From Mesobacillus subterraneus (GTDB taxonomy: Bacteria > Bacillota > Bacilli > Bacillales > Cytobacillaceae), in contig NZ_RSFW01000006.1 in assembly GCF_003937825.1 (NCBI RefSeq), positions 62,001 to 126,000 of the forward strand: a stretch of DNA of 64,000 bases, given 5' to 3'. Positions 45,265 through 53,254 of the stretch are shown here, piece after piece; positions within the stretch are counted from its first letter, which is position 1, and the number at the start of each line of letters is the position of its first letter. Both the position numbers and the translations under genes were made by a program. The notes beneath the pieces were generated by a model. That model made no database searches. It was not told the origin of the DNA and saw only the letters and a list, made by a program, of their open reading frames with translations.

Positions 45265-45434
45265 GCTGTCCTCCAAGCCCTCTAGTTAATATTTTTGATG
45301 ACCCTGGCAGGGTTCCCAGCCCCCCCATGTTGCTTCATGGCTCATTTTAAAAATTCTAACCCACCGCCTAGCCTGTGCTTCATATAAAGAACCAGCCTTA
45401 TCTTCTTGCACCAGGGGACTAAACCGTAACGAAC

Positions 45435-45761
45435 TTACTCTTCCCACCGAGGAATAAATCTTCCTAAATACTTCTTATTTATATTTAATAGAAAAGCTAA
45501 ACAAATGGCACCTAATAGACTTGCGCCCAGTATCAGGACAAATGGATGAGGATTATACCAGTGCTCCACTTGCCCGATTGAAATGATGAGGACCCCGACT
45601 GCCATAAAAACTGTTCCCGTTTGATTCAGGTATTTTGGTAAATCATCAGCAGATAAACTACTTTTAATCGCCTTGTTAATGTTATGGTTCGTTTTGCTTG
45701 ATCGATTTCGTAAAAAGCCCCAAATCAGATAATAAGATCCAGCTAATAACGGTGTTATCAT
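45435..45761 (-). CDS. Small membrane protein (108 aa)
   Basis: Three hydrophobic helices: LLAGSYYLIWGFLR, TGTVFMAVGVLIISIGQVEH and FVLILGASLLGAICLAFLLN, ending in a charged tail FIPRWEE. No family recognised. ATG at 45761 follows AGGAGGAG. It appears monocistronic; convergent or divergent neighbours give no clue. Confidence 0.65.
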   Translation of the reverse strand: MITPLLAGSYYLIWGFLRNRSSKTNHNINKAIKSSLSADDLPKYLNQTGTVFMAVGVLIISIGQVEHWYNPHPFVLILGASLLGAICLAFLLNINKKYLGRFIPRWEE

Positions 45762-45972
45762 CTGCTCCTCCTATTCCTCTTCATCTTCCTTAAATAAATT
45801 CTACAAATGAGCACGAATCCCTTCTAGATGGGATTCGTGCATACTGAAAGCGCTTCTATCACCATATAAATCTCATAAAAATGCACTTACATTTAATTCA
45901 AAGTGCTGGTAAAATAAGTCTTACGTACATCTTTATTAAACTATAGTTAAAACAAGGATAGAGGCAAGCCTA

Positions 45973-46125
45973 ATGCATACTGAAAAAGAACTCCTTCGTA
46001 AAAAAATTGAAGATTGCCGCAGGAAACTGATCAAGGTTGCGACCGCCCAAGGTTTTAATAGTTCTGAAACCATCCGCCTGAGCCAGAATCTTGATAAACT
46101 CATCTTAAAATATCAGAAATCCTGA
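45973..46125 (+). CDS. Spo0E-family aspartyl-phosphate phosphatase (50 aa)
   Basis: ATG 45973 (GAGG about 9 nt upstream) encodes MHTEKELLRKKIEDCRRKLI, then the signature SQNLDKLILKYQ that in the Spo0E family contacts the phosphorylated response regulator (SQ-x-LD motif). Members dephosphorylate Spo0A~P and delay sporulation. Length is typical for the short members. A short stand-alone gene before the gene at 46197. Confidence 0.88.
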   Translation: MHTEKELLRKKIEDCRRKLIKVATAQGFNSSETIRLSQNLDKLILKYQKS

Positions 46126-46196
46126 CAAATATTTGTGCCCTTTTTCAAGAATATGGTATTCTATTACCACATATCCCCAATCAAAGGAGATTACCC

Positions 46197-46712
46197 GTGA
46201 ATAAAATAACACTAGCTGAAGCAGTAAAGCTGAAAAGTGTACTGGCTAAGAGAATTCGTGAGCTTGAAGATGAAATGGATCGCGTTGCTTTTGTGACGAT
46301 TGAAAAAGACAGTGCGCTTCCCAAGCAATCTAGGACTCTCGCAGACGTTGAGCGGGAGATGGATGAGGTGCGGAAGGATTTCCGTCTTCTGGACAAACTC
46401 GTGTATCGTGCCAATATCGATCACGAAGTTCCTTTTAACAATGAGACGTTAACAATAGTCGAGGCAATTGAACTGGCTACACAGCTCCGCGCAAAGGCCC
46501 GGAAGCTGAAGGAGTTCGCCATGGCACCTAAGGAAGAGACTGCTTACCTTTTTAATGAGACTGTGCTGATGATGCGCGTCGCAACATTTGAACCTGAAGC
46601 ATACAGGGTAAAAGCACTCGAAGCCGAGCGCCAGGCAAACAAGCTTTCCAACCTGATCAATGCCAAGAATTACACAGTAGAATTAGATTTTGACAGCGAT
46701 AAATATTTCTGA
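46197..46712 (+). CDS. DIP1984/septicolysin-like helical protein
   Basis: 171 residues, nearly all helix: ITLAEAVKLKSVLAKRIREL, then SRTLADVEREMDEVRKDFRL, RANIDHEVPFNNETLTIVEA and a C-terminal YTVELDFDSDKYF. The order of LAEA-x-R...P-x-E-x-L...I-N-x-T...G-x-T-L-x-E-A-x2-R resembles the DIP1984 family, but not strongly. Start GTG 46197 with AAAGGAGATT upstream. It is followed directly by the structured region at 46713-46973. Confidence 0.65.
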   Translation: MNKITLAEAVKLKSVLAKRIRELEDEMDRVAFVTIEKDSALPKQSRTLADVEREMDEVRKDFRLLDKLVYRANIDHEVPFNNETLTIVEAIELATQLRAKARKLKEFAMAPKEETAYLFNETVLMMRVATFEPEAYRVKALEAERQANKLSNLINAKNYTVELDFDSDKYF

Positions 46713-46973
46713 TCCTTGGAGGGGTGAGACTCCCTTCCAAGGGATAGAAGGAGACCTCTTATTCAAATCTAATAGTAGATTAGGAATGGCCAATGGCAAA
46801 CCAATGAACATTGCCCCATCACTTCTTCACCTGTAACCTATAACCTACTATGGCGAATGGAAGGTCGCTGACCGATAGTCCTTATGTACTCCTTCTATCA
46901 GCAGGACGGTCCCTGTCTTCGGGACCGTCCACACAAAGAAGCTGAACCTGCAGCTTGCTGGTTCAGCTTTTTT
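46713..46973 (+). ncRNA. Candidate structured RNA with multi-branch helix and terminator
   Basis: Hairpin 1 is CCTTGGA (46714-46720) with TCCAAGG (46736-46742). Directly next, GATAGAAGGAG (46743-46753) pairs perfectly with CTCCTTCTATC (46889-46899), closing a 135-nt domain. That domain contains smaller hairpins: AATCTA/TAGATT near 46766-46781, GGCAA/TTGCC at 46796-46815, and ACTAT/ATAGT enclosing GGTC/GACC at 46847-46879. It is followed by GGACGGTCCC/GGGACCGTCC (46904-46930) and a terminator GCTGAACC/GGTTCAGC with T-run to 46973. I know no family that matches. Confidence 0.55.
46936..46973 (+). terminator. Intrinsic terminator ending the structured region
   Basis: AAGCTGAACC (46940-46948 region) pairs with GGTTCAGCTT around TGCAGCTTGCT, followed by TTTTT on the plus strand. 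Confidence 0.88.
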
Positions 46974-46997
46974 GAGGTTAATTCCGGGTGGCATCGA

Positions 46998-47080
46998 TTT
47001 AATACCAGTTGAGAATGATTTAATACCAGTTGAGAATGATTTAATACCAGATGAGGATGCTTAAATCCAGTTGCCGACAC
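46998..47080. repeat. 21-bp tandem array with TTTAATACCAG core
   Basis: TTTAATACCAG begins at 46998, 47019 and 47040, and a diverged CTTAAATCCAG at about 47061: four units at exactly 21 bp. The first two full units are identical (TTTAATACCAGTTGAGAATG plus A). Confidence 0.85.
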
Positions 47081-47118
47081 TTTCCTACCCGTTTTAAATC
47101 CTATAAAAGGAGATGCCT

Positions 47119-47442
47119 ATGTATACATATGAAACATTTTTATCAGACGGAGTTTTTACATTATTAAGGCCTGTTTTTTTCACTCTATTGCTAGTTTCGA
47201 TCATTCTGCTGCTGTTGATTCTTTATCCCAGGACCCGGCAGCGAATGCTGAATACATTCAGTGTGATCAGTTTGTCTGCCATCTTTGGAATTATTACCGT
47301 TCAGGTGATCTATTATGATGCTATTATAGTCGATGAGCTTAGCTTTGGAGGAGATCCAACCAGCACGACAACAGCCCTGGCTGTCATGGTATTCACCATA
47401 ATAAACCCAATCCTATTTTTTGCGTTAAAATCAAAAGGCTGA
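47119..47442 (+). CDS. Small membrane protein (107 aa)
   Basis: Three hydrophobic helices: LLRPVFFTLLLVSIILLLLI, FSVISLSAIFGIITVQVIYY and ALAVMVFTIINPILFFALK. ATG at 47119 is 7 nt after AAAGGAG and is preferred over the ATG at 47113 that sits on the ribosome site. No family recognised. It converges on the DUF421 gene, sharing its terminator. Confidence 0.65.
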   Translation: MYTYETFLSDGVFTLLRPVFFTLLLVSIILLLLILYPRTRQRMLNTFSVISLSAIFGIITVQVIYYDAIIVDELSFGGDPTSTTTALAVMVFTIINPILFFALKSKG

Positions 47443-47466
47443 ACTCCTTCGTTCAGCCTTTTTTCT
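47432..47466. terminator. Bidirectional terminator containing both convergent stop codons
   Basis: GGCTGAAC (47437-47444) and GTTCAGCC (47451-47458) flanked by A-run and T-run. The TGA at 47440-47442 ends the plus-strand gene and TCA at 47453-47455 ends the minus-strand gene, both reading Lys-Gly-stop. Confidence 0.93.
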
Positions 47467-48142
47467 CATAACCAAGCACATAAAGCGGCTCGTTCTCCAT
47501 GTATTCCGCGAACAGCACATCATCAACGTGATGGATTTTTTGCTTCTCCAACTCCCTCTTCAGCCACTGCTCATCGACCCCTGCTTCCTTGAGATTCTCG
47601 GAAACGACCTTCCCATCAAGTATCATATTGACTGGAATGCTAGGGTCCTGTGCTTTTATTTTCATATCACTGTTTTTAGGCGTGTCGTACTTTGCTTTTG
47701 GCAGGACACTGACCATTCCGTTCGTTTCGATGATTGCATATTCAACTTCCCTAAGCGAAAAATAGCCCTGCTGCCGTACTAACCCTTGCAGCTGATTGAT
47801 ATCCAGTTTTGCTTTTTTCAACGCTTCGAATTTGATTTTCCCCTTGCGTACAACAATATTCGGCTCACCCTCAAGCAATTTTCGCGATCCCAGGAATTTC
47901 TGAGTCACGATTTCGGTCACATATACAAGCACACCCCACAACGCGACCGCAAAAGCGATTTCGCCAATCTTCACCTCATGGTCATAAATGGCATTCCCCA
48001 CCAATTCACCAAGGATGATCGCCGAAATAAAGTCGAACGGGGTGATTTGGGAAAACTGAGTCTTCCCCTGCATTTTCGTCATGATGAATAAGAAGACAAA
48101 CCCGCTTGTTAACTCCAATGCTATTGATAAATAATGATTCAA
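47453..48142 (-). CDS. DUF421 membrane protein (YetF-like)
   Basis: About 229 residues with three N-terminal helices and the DUF421 domain: LNHYLSIALELTSGFVFLFI, GKTQFSQITPFDFISAIILG, RKLLEGEPNIVVRKGKIKFE, LDINQLQGLVRQQGYFSLRE and EAGVDEQWLKRELEKQKIHH. It closely resembles B. subtilis YetF-type proteins, reported as germination or spore-membrane related in some members. TTG at 48142, after AAGGAGTGGGAGTC, matches the family N-terminus better than the ATG at 48166. Confidence 0.88.
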   Translation of the reverse strand: MNHYLSIALELTSGFVFLFIMTKMQGKTQFSQITPFDFISAIILGELVGNAIYDHEVKIGEIAFAVALWGVLVYVTEIVTQKFLGSRKLLEGEPNIVVRKGKIKFEALKKAKLDINQLQGLVRQQGYFSLREVEYAIIETNGMVSVLPKAKYDTPKNSDMKIKAQDPSIPVNMILDGKVVSENLKEAGVDEQWLKRELEKQKIHHVDDVLFAEYMENEPLYVLGYEKKG

Positions 48143-48272
48143 GACTCCCACTCCTTCGTTACCCATTATGGGAAAAAGCGAAGAACTTGAACCCCTGATT
48201 TTAGAAAAATATGCATAAAAAAATTCTGGAATAAAAAACTATGAGTTAGTATCTTACATAGGAGTGTTTGGA

Positions 48273-48851
48273 ATGACCTTTCAGGAAGCCTTGGACCAAG
48301 TCGAAAAAGCCAACAAGATTATTGTCGATGCCAATAAAATGATAGCGGATGCTTCCTTTCAAGGATTTGCTTATACAACTAGCTGGTGGGTCGCCCTATG
48401 CATGCTGACTGTTCCATGGGTCCTGTGGGCAATTTTCCGAAAAAAAGACAGTACAGCCCGTTTGCTTTCTGCTGCCCTGGTCGTCATTTTTCTGTCATCG
48501 ATTTTGGATGCCTATGGAGTGGACCGAGGGAAATGGTCATACCCAGTAAAGGTAATACCGTTGCCAACTATTAGCTACTCCTTCCGCTACTCGGTCGTCC
48601 CGGTCACCATCATGTTCCTGATTCAATATAAGCAAAATATACACCCGGTCATTAAAGGGATTCTTTTTGGCGGAGTCAGTGCATACATCGGAATGCCCAT
48701 CATGGAACAGCTTCACTTGTACAAACAAATAGACTGGAAATACACATACTCCTTTTTGATGCTGGCCATCATGTATTTAATCGCCGACTGGTTCAGCAAA
48801 CGTGAAAGCTTCAGGAGAATTGAAGATAAGATTGAGAACAACGCAGATTAA
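48273..48851 (+). CDS. CBO0543-family membrane protein (second clear copy)
   Basis: 192 residues: an N-terminal amphipathic part MTFQEALDQVEKANKIIVDA, then WWVALCMLTVPWVLWAIFRK, KDSTARLLSAALVVIFLSSI, GKWSYPVKVIPLPTISYSFR and a C-terminal FSKRESFRRIEDKIE. Paralogue of 38789-39349. ATG 48273 lies 7 nt after AGGAG and is better than the GTG at 48264. Function unknown. Confidence 0.83.
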   Translation: MTFQEALDQVEKANKIIVDANKMIADASFQGFAYTTSWWVALCMLTVPWVLWAIFRKKDSTARLLSAALVVIFLSSILDAYGVDRGKWSYPVKVIPLPTISYSFRYSVVPVTIMFLIQYKQNIHPVIKGILFGGVSAYIGMPIMEQLHLYKQIDWKYTYSFLMLAIMYLIADWFSKRESFRRIEDKIENNAD

Positions 48852-49016
48852 GTACGGCTCCTTGCCAGCCGAAGAACATGTGCATCTTATTGGCTAAGAC
48901 TTTTCTTCAGTTCCTTAGTATGGTACTGCAACCTTTTTTGATAATAATTCAATTTACAATCACAACTTATCAATATTTTATCCGCAGTAAGGAATACTAC
49001 TTATCGAGGTGAAAAT

Positions 49017-50015
49017 ATGGATCAGGAAAAATTAAAACTAACTTCTTCTGAAATAGGGTCATTGTGGGGAGAATATGTTAACGGGACGATGACAGATGTT
49101 GTAAATCGGTATATGTACACCATCATTGAAGACGACGCAATAAAAGCCATTTTTGAGGAAGCAATTAACATATTTGAACGACAAAAGAAACAAATCGCTA
49201 TTTTTTTTGAAGACGAAGGATTCCCAGTACCTATTGGCTTTAATGAAACCGACCTAAATAAAGGTGCCGAGCGGCTTTTTACAGACACTTTTTGCTTGAA
49301 TTATTTACATATTATGACTTTGCATGGTTTGGTAGGCCACACCACTGCATTAGGGGTTTCTGTCCGGAAAGATTTAAGGGATTTTTATGACTCATGTGAC
49401 AATGACGCGAAAAAAATGTACCACCAGACGATTGAACTACTGCTGGCAAAAGGCATTTTTCAGAGAGATCCATTATTTTATCCTGCAGCGAACCCGGAAT
49501 TTATTGAAAGCGAAGACTTCATAGATGGATTATTTGGCAGAGGCAGAAATTTATCAGCCACAGAGATTATTAGCATTTCTTTCAATCTAAAGAAGACCAT
49601 AATGGCGAAAACTCTTTCAATTGCATTCAGTCAGGTTGCAAAATCAAGTGAAGTGAGAAAGTTTTTATCGGATTCGGAGAAAACAGCTGACCAACAAATT
49701 CAAACTTTTTCCAAAATCATGCATAACGATAACTTACCTGTTCCATCCTCCTGGGAAACAGAAGTAACAACATCTACTGTATCTCCATTTTCCGATAAGT
49801 TAATGTTGTATCATACGGGTTTCTTGTACCAGGCCGCTCAGGTTTATCACGGGACAGGTTTGGCTTCAGCTATGAGAACAGATCTAATCACAACGTATGA
49901 AAGTATCATTTTAAAAAATTTAATGGTGACAAAATCATGGTTTGACATTATGGAGAAAAACAGATGGTTAGAACAACCACCTCTAGCACCCAATAGAAAA
50001 GAAATCGCAGAGTAA
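49017..50015 (+). CDS. DUF3231 family protein (second copy)
   Basis: 332 residues, two-fold duplicated like 41100-42107: LTSSEIGSLWGEYVNGTMTD and LSATEIISISFNLKKTIMAK at equivalent positions, LPVPSSWETEVTTSTVSPFS near the end. The two paralogues share the ending WLEQPPLAP / WMEQPPLAT. Helical, probably ferritin-like fold without obvious metal ligands. ATG follows GAGGTG. Function unknown. Confidence 0.88.
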   Translation: MDQEKLKLTSSEIGSLWGEYVNGTMTDVVNRYMYTIIEDDAIKAIFEEAINIFERQKKQIAIFFEDEGFPVPIGFNETDLNKGAERLFTDTFCLNYLHIMTLHGLVGHTTALGVSVRKDLRDFYDSCDNDAKKMYHQTIELLLAKGIFQRDPLFYPAANPEFIESEDFIDGLFGRGRNLSATEIISISFNLKKTIMAKTLSIAFSQVAKSSEVRKFLSDSEKTADQQIQTFSKIMHNDNLPVPSSWETEVTTSTVSPFSDKLMLYHTGFLYQAAQVYHGTGLASAMRTDLITTYESIILKNLMVTKSWFDIMEKNRWLEQPPLAPNRKEIAE

Positions 50016-50083
50016 TTAAGCACAGCTGATAATACGGTCAATTTCCGAGCTTTCAATTTTCTTAATTGCCTATATACAAACCA

Positions 50084-50114
50084 ACGGTCCTTCTTTTTCA
50101 CAAAGGAGGACCGT
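50084..50114 (+). terminator. Hairpin downstream of the second DUF3231 gene
   Basis: ACGGTCCT (50084-50091) pairs with AGGACCGT (50107-50114). The U-run after it is weak (CTTCTGCTT); it lies between two convergent genes. Confidence 0.6.
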
Positions 50115-50121
50115 CTTCTGC

Positions 50122-50451
50122 TTATACACCTTTCACAAGTTCCCTCATCGAGTTGAGCTTTTCAGAGAGTTCCATGAACCACGCTTCATCCCCGGTTGCA
50201 AGCGCAAGGTCAATCAGGTAGTGAATTTGTTCTTTATTTTTCACATGGGGGTCAGGCAGTTTTTTCACATCAGTTTGTAAAAGAGGGATTGTTTTACCAG
50301 CCAAAGCGTCATGGTCACTCTTTGTGACTGTCACACCGACCAGGTTTTCGAGGATATTAAATGATTCGACATAACCAATGATTAATTCTCCGTCCCTTGA
50401 GTTCCCTTTGATCCAATCCCCCACTTTTAAAATGTCATTATGATTGGACAT
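50122..50451 (-). CDS. IDEAL-domain protein
   Basis: 109 residues. The N-terminal half is beta-rich (DILKVGDWIKGNSRDGELII, GYVESFNILENLVGVTVTK). The C-terminal helix pair KEQIHYLIDLALATGDEAWF, MELSEKLNSM matches the IDEAL motif (I/L-D-x-A-L-x2-x-D-x2-F). IDEAL proteins are Bacillales-specific and of uncertain role. ATG at 50451 follows AGAGGTG. Confidence 0.78.
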   Translation of the reverse strand: MSNHNDILKVGDWIKGNSRDGELIIGYVESFNILENLVGVTVTKSDHDALAGKTIPLLQTDVKKLPDPHVKNKEQIHYLIDLALATGDEAWFMELSEKLNSMRELVKGV

Positions 50452-50511
50452 ATGCTTTTCACCTCTTAAACTGTAAAATTTTTTATTACATTTATATCAA
50501 GAAGAGCCATC

Positions 50512-50925
50512 CTACTTCTCGTGCTTAATCAGATCGACTACTTCTTTTATAGAATAGTTTTTCAAAAATTCTCCCAGATGTTCCTCAGCTCCAAGGAAAA
50601 TCGCAAACAAAACCTTGTGCATATTCGCCCCGACAAGACAACGTTCATTTGAGTCCGGACATTTCGGCTGAAGAGCACCTTCTGAGGTTAACTTGTAGAT
50701 GTCCCAAAGATTCACGTTTTCGAGCTCGGCTGCAAAAATGAATCCGCCTCCGGTGCCTTCTTTGGAAACAATGAATCCGTGTTTTTTTAATAAACTTAAC
50801 ACTTTGCGGATACGCACTGGATGCACGCCAGCACTCTCCGAGATCGCGTCGCTCGTAGACATACGGTCCGGCTGCAACGCAAGATAGGTTAAACTGTGAA
50901 TGGCTAGGGTAAAATCACTATTCAT
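50512..50925 (-). CDS. Rrf2-family transcriptional regulator
   Basis: 137 residues: winged-helix MNSDFTLAIHSLTYLALQPD, SESAGVHPVRIRKVLSLLKK, HGFIVSKEGTGGGFIFAAEL, then Cys89 and Cys96 in CPDSNERC. Rrf2 proteins sense redox, NO or Fe-S state, often through such Cys; only two of the three ligand Cys of Fe-S types are present, so thiol switching is the likelier mode. It follows spx and the BA3454-type gene on the same strand, and a palindrome (50951-50973) lies just before its start, suggesting autoregulation. Confidence 0.88.
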   Translation of the reverse strand: MNSDFTLAIHSLTYLALQPDRMSTSDAISESAGVHPVRIRKVLSLLKKHGFIVSKEGTGGGFIFAAELENVNLWDIYKLTSEGALQPKCPDSNERCLVGANMHKVLFAIFLGAEEHLGEFLKNYSIKEVVDLIKHEK

Positions 50926-50950
50926 TGCCTGCCTCCTAACCTCTATTTAT

Positions 50951-50973
50951 ACTGTAATAATATACGTTACAGA
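50951..50973. promoter_or_regulatory. ACTGTAA-N9-TTACAG operator upstream of the Rrf2 gene
   Basis: ACTGTAA (50951-50957) and TTACAG (50967-50972) with a 9-bp centre TAATATACG. It has the same layout as the three sites at 51573-51658. It lies about 26 nt upstream of the Rrf2 start codon and over the end of the BA3454-type gene. Confidence 0.7.
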
Positions 50974-51129
50974 TTAGGCAGTCAAATTAAAAGCCCTTTT
51001 GCTCCACTGCTTCTCCACTTGGGCTTCCGCCACCCGGTGGATTTCTTCCCATGAAATCCCTTTATCGACAATCACATTGGTGTGATAATTTTTCCCTTTG
51101 TATGCGATCGTCAGGAATACTTCCATCAT
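50974..51129 (-). CDS. BA3454-family stress response protein (51 aa)
   Basis: From ATG 51129 or 51126 (GGAGGAAGGGAT upstream): MMEVFLTIAYKGKNYHTNVI, then a helix WEEIHRVAEAQVEKQW. I recall the BA3454-type small stress peptide with the YKGKNYHTNVIV phrase, usually beside Spx-type genes. It lies between spx and the Rrf2 gene, 22 nt after spx. The open frame extends upstream to 51240, but that part is the spx 3' end read in another frame. Confidence 0.8.
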   Translation of the reverse strand: MMEVFLTIAYKGKNYHTNVIVDKGISWEEIHRVAEAQVEKQWSKRAFNLTA

Positions 51130-51151
51130 ATCCCTTCCTCCCTTCTCGTTA

Positions 51152-51547
51152 TTAATTGGCCAGTCTCTCCTCGTCGAGTCCATGAAATGCGCGAAGCTTA
51201 CGAGGCAGGAAACTGCGAATTTCTTCATCGTTATAGCCAACCTGCAGTCTTTTATGATCCTGGATAATCGGACGGCGCAGCATTTGCGGATTTTTAATGA
51301 TCAATTCATATAATTGATTCAGCGGCAAAGAGTCGATATCCAAGTCCAATTGCTGAAACTTCTTCGAATTCTTTGAAATGATATCTTCTGTTCCGTCCTC
51401 TGTCATGCGAAGAATCGACTTGATCTCACTGACGGTCAGAGGGTCATTCACGATATTTCTTTCGATAAAATCAATCTGATGCTCCTGCAGCCACGCTTTC
51501 GCTTTCCGGCAAGAACCACAGCTTGATGTGATATACAAAGTTACCAT
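51152..51547 (-). CDS. spx: Spx-family RNA polymerase-binding regulator
   Basis: 131 residues, the exact Spx length: [20 protein letters not shown] with redox CXXC (Cys10, Cys13), [35 protein letters not shown], and [20 protein letters not shown], then the ERLAN end typical of ClpXP-controlled Spx. It binds the alpha subunit C-terminal domain and redirects transcription under disulfide stress. First gene of an operon with the BA3454-type gene and rrf2. Three palindromes lie in its promoter region. It may be a second Spx paralogue; the main one would be elsewhere. Confidence 0.92.
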   Translation of the reverse strand: MVTLYITSSCGSCRKAKAWLQEHQIDFIERNIVNDPLTVSEIKSILRMTEDGTEDIISKNSKKFQQLDLDIDSLPLNQLYELIIKNPQMLRRPIIQDHKRLQVGYNDEEIRSFLPRKLRAFHGLDEERLAN

Positions 51548-51572
51548 TCTACATCGTCCCCTTTGAACTCGT

Positions 51573-51658
51573 ACTGTAATTTCATTTATTACAGTTGTTT
51601 TAATACTGTAACCTGATCCATTACAGTTAGGTAATACTGTAATAATAAACTTTACAGT
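51573..51658. promoter_or_regulatory. Three phased ACTGTAA-N9-TTACAGT operators between spx and the SDR gene
   Basis: Palindromes at 51573-51595, 51605-51627 and 51636-51658, each 23 bp, ACTGTAA and TTACAGT with a 9-bp centre. Their centres are 32 and 31 bp apart, three helical turns, so they lie on one face of the DNA. A fourth copy is at 50951-50973. The likely ligand is the Rrf2-family protein of this operon, controlling spx leftwards and possibly the SDR gene rightwards. Confidence 0.78.
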
Positions 51659-51794
51659 TCATTTCGTCAATAAGGAATTTAACTCCCGAATCAAAATGTA
51701 TGACAAGCAGGCTGATCTTGAATAATAATAGAGGATAACTGGAGAGGACTTCAGGTGTTTACTCGTAAAAAATCTAATGATAAGGAATGATCTC

Positions 51795-52511
51795 ATGATT
51801 TCTCTTAAAGGAAAAACAGCAATCGTTACTGGAGCAGGCCGTGGGATTGGCCGTGCGACCGCGATTGCCCTGGCTAAAGAAGGCGTCAATCTTGGGTTGA
51901 TCGGATTGAACTTGTCCAATCTAGAAAAAGTGGCTGAAAAGCTTGAACAATATGATGTGAACATTTCAGCAGCTTCTGCGGATGTATCCGACCTAGAAGC
52001 CGTTCAGCATGCGGTTGAACATATCAAATCCGACCTCGGCCAGATCGATATTTTGATTAATAATGCCGGTACAGCGAAATTTGGCGGCTTCATGGATCTG
52101 ACTCCTGAAGAATGGGAGCATATCGTCCGCGTCAACCTGATGGGTGTCTACAATGTGACCCGTGCAGTTTTACCTGAAATGGTCGAAAGAAAGTCAGGAG
52201 ACATTGTGAACATCTCCTCTACTGCAGGCCAAAAAGGTGCGCCTGTCACAAGTGCATACTCCGCTTCCAAATTCGCAGTCTTAGGGCTGACAGAATCCCT
52301 AATGCTCGAGGTCAGAAAGCACAATGTCCGTGTGACAGCCTTAACGCCGAGCACAGTCGTCACGGATTTGGCAGTCGAAAGCAATTTGATCAGCGGCAAC
52401 CCTGAGAATGTCATGCAGCCTGAGGATCTTGCTGATTTAATCGTATCAGGATTGAAGCTGCACCCTCGGGTCCTTGTTAAAACGGCTGGATTATGGTCCA
52501 CTAATCCATAA
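51795..52511 (+). CDS. Short-chain dehydrogenase/reductase (FabG-like)
   Basis: 238 residues from ATG 51795, 8 nt after [45 protein letters not shown], active-site [10 protein letters not shown] and [10 protein letters not shown]. Reduces or oxidises a carbonyl or alcohol with NAD(P)H, like 3-oxoacyl-ACP reductases, but it stands apart from fab genes. Its promoter region holds the three operator palindromes, so it is likely part of the thiol-stress unit. A terminator follows 14 nt after the stop. Confidence 0.88.
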   Translation: MISLKGKTAIVTGAGRGIGRATAIALAKEGVNLGLIGLNLSNLEKVAEKLEQYDVNISAASADVSDLEAVQHAVEHIKSDLGQIDILINNAGTAKFGGFMDLTPEEWEHIVRVNLMGVYNVTRAVLPEMVERKSGDIVNISSTAGQKGAPVTSAYSASKFAVLGLTESLMLEVRKHNVRVTALTPSTVVTDLAVESNLISGNPENVMQPEDLADLIVSGLKLHPRVLVKTAGLWSTNP

Positions 52512-52524
52512 AAAGAAAATTTCA

Positions 52525-52560
52525 AACTGCACCCTTGAACTTCAGGCGGTGCAGTTTTGT
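52525..52560 (+). terminator. Terminator of the SDR gene
   Basis: AACTGCACC (52525-52533) pairs with GGTGCAGTT (52548-52556) and continues into TTTT on the plus strand. Confidence 0.85.
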
Positions 52561-52583
52561 ACTTTATATGAAGGAGGCAGAAA

Positions 52584-53171
52584 ATGAATATATTATGGGA
52601 TTTCGATGGCACTCTTTTTGACACGTATCCAGCGCTGGTAGAGGGATTTGTTGAATTGAGCGGCAAAGACCTGTATCGTGAGGAAGTACTGAATTGGCTG
52701 AAAAAAGATTCAAAAACGGCATTCAAACATTATGGCATCGATGAATCACAACGGGGAGAATATACGAAATTACATAATCACTACGCAAAAACAATCAGCA
52801 ACCCCTTCAACCATCTGGAGGAAGTCTTATCACAGGTGGGTGATAATATCATCGTCACACACAGGGATCAGGAATCGACCATTTATCTCCTGGAGAAGTT
52901 TAACCTGAGGAACTATTTTAAAGAAGTCGTTGCAGTTGAAGAGCAGGGATTTGCCAGGAAACCAGATAGCGCGTCCTATGAGTATGTGCTAAAAAGTCAC
53001 CACATCGATCTTGTCGTAGGCGACCGGGAGCTGGACCTCATTCCCGCACGGAAACTGAACATCAAGACCGCCGCTTTCAAGAACAAGGGGATCGAAGCCG
53101 ATTACCATTTTGAAAGCTTCGCTGATTTCATTCCCTTGGTCCTTAACCCGCTTCAGCAATCGAAAAAGTAA
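52584..53171 (+). CDS. HAD-superfamily hydrolase (HAD-IA)
   Basis: 195 residues: motif I DFDGTLFDT (6-14), VTHRDQ for motif II, and GDRELDLIPARKL with the acidic motif IV; a helical cap between. Probable phosphatase of phosphoglycolate type; substrate unknown. ATG follows GAAGGAGGC. Confidence 0.86.
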   Translation: MNILWDFDGTLFDTYPALVEGFVELSGKDLYREEVLNWLKKDSKTAFKHYGIDESQRGEYTKLHNHYAKTISNPFNHLEEVLSQVGDNIIVTHRDQESTIYLLEKFNLRNYFKEVVAVEEQGFARKPDSASYEYVLKSHHIDLVVGDRELDLIPARKLNIKTAAFKNKGIEADYHFESFADFIPLVLNPLQQSKK

Positions 53172-53254
53172 TTCCGCTCACATTTTCAAAAAACGGGCTT
53201 ATCCTTTCGCAACAAAGCCTGAATCATCTCGTCAGAATATATGAGGTGATTAGA

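Noticed and set aside
46714-46742. Terminator of the gene at 46197
   Set aside because: Strong stem but no T-run after it; it fits better as the first hairpin of the structured region.
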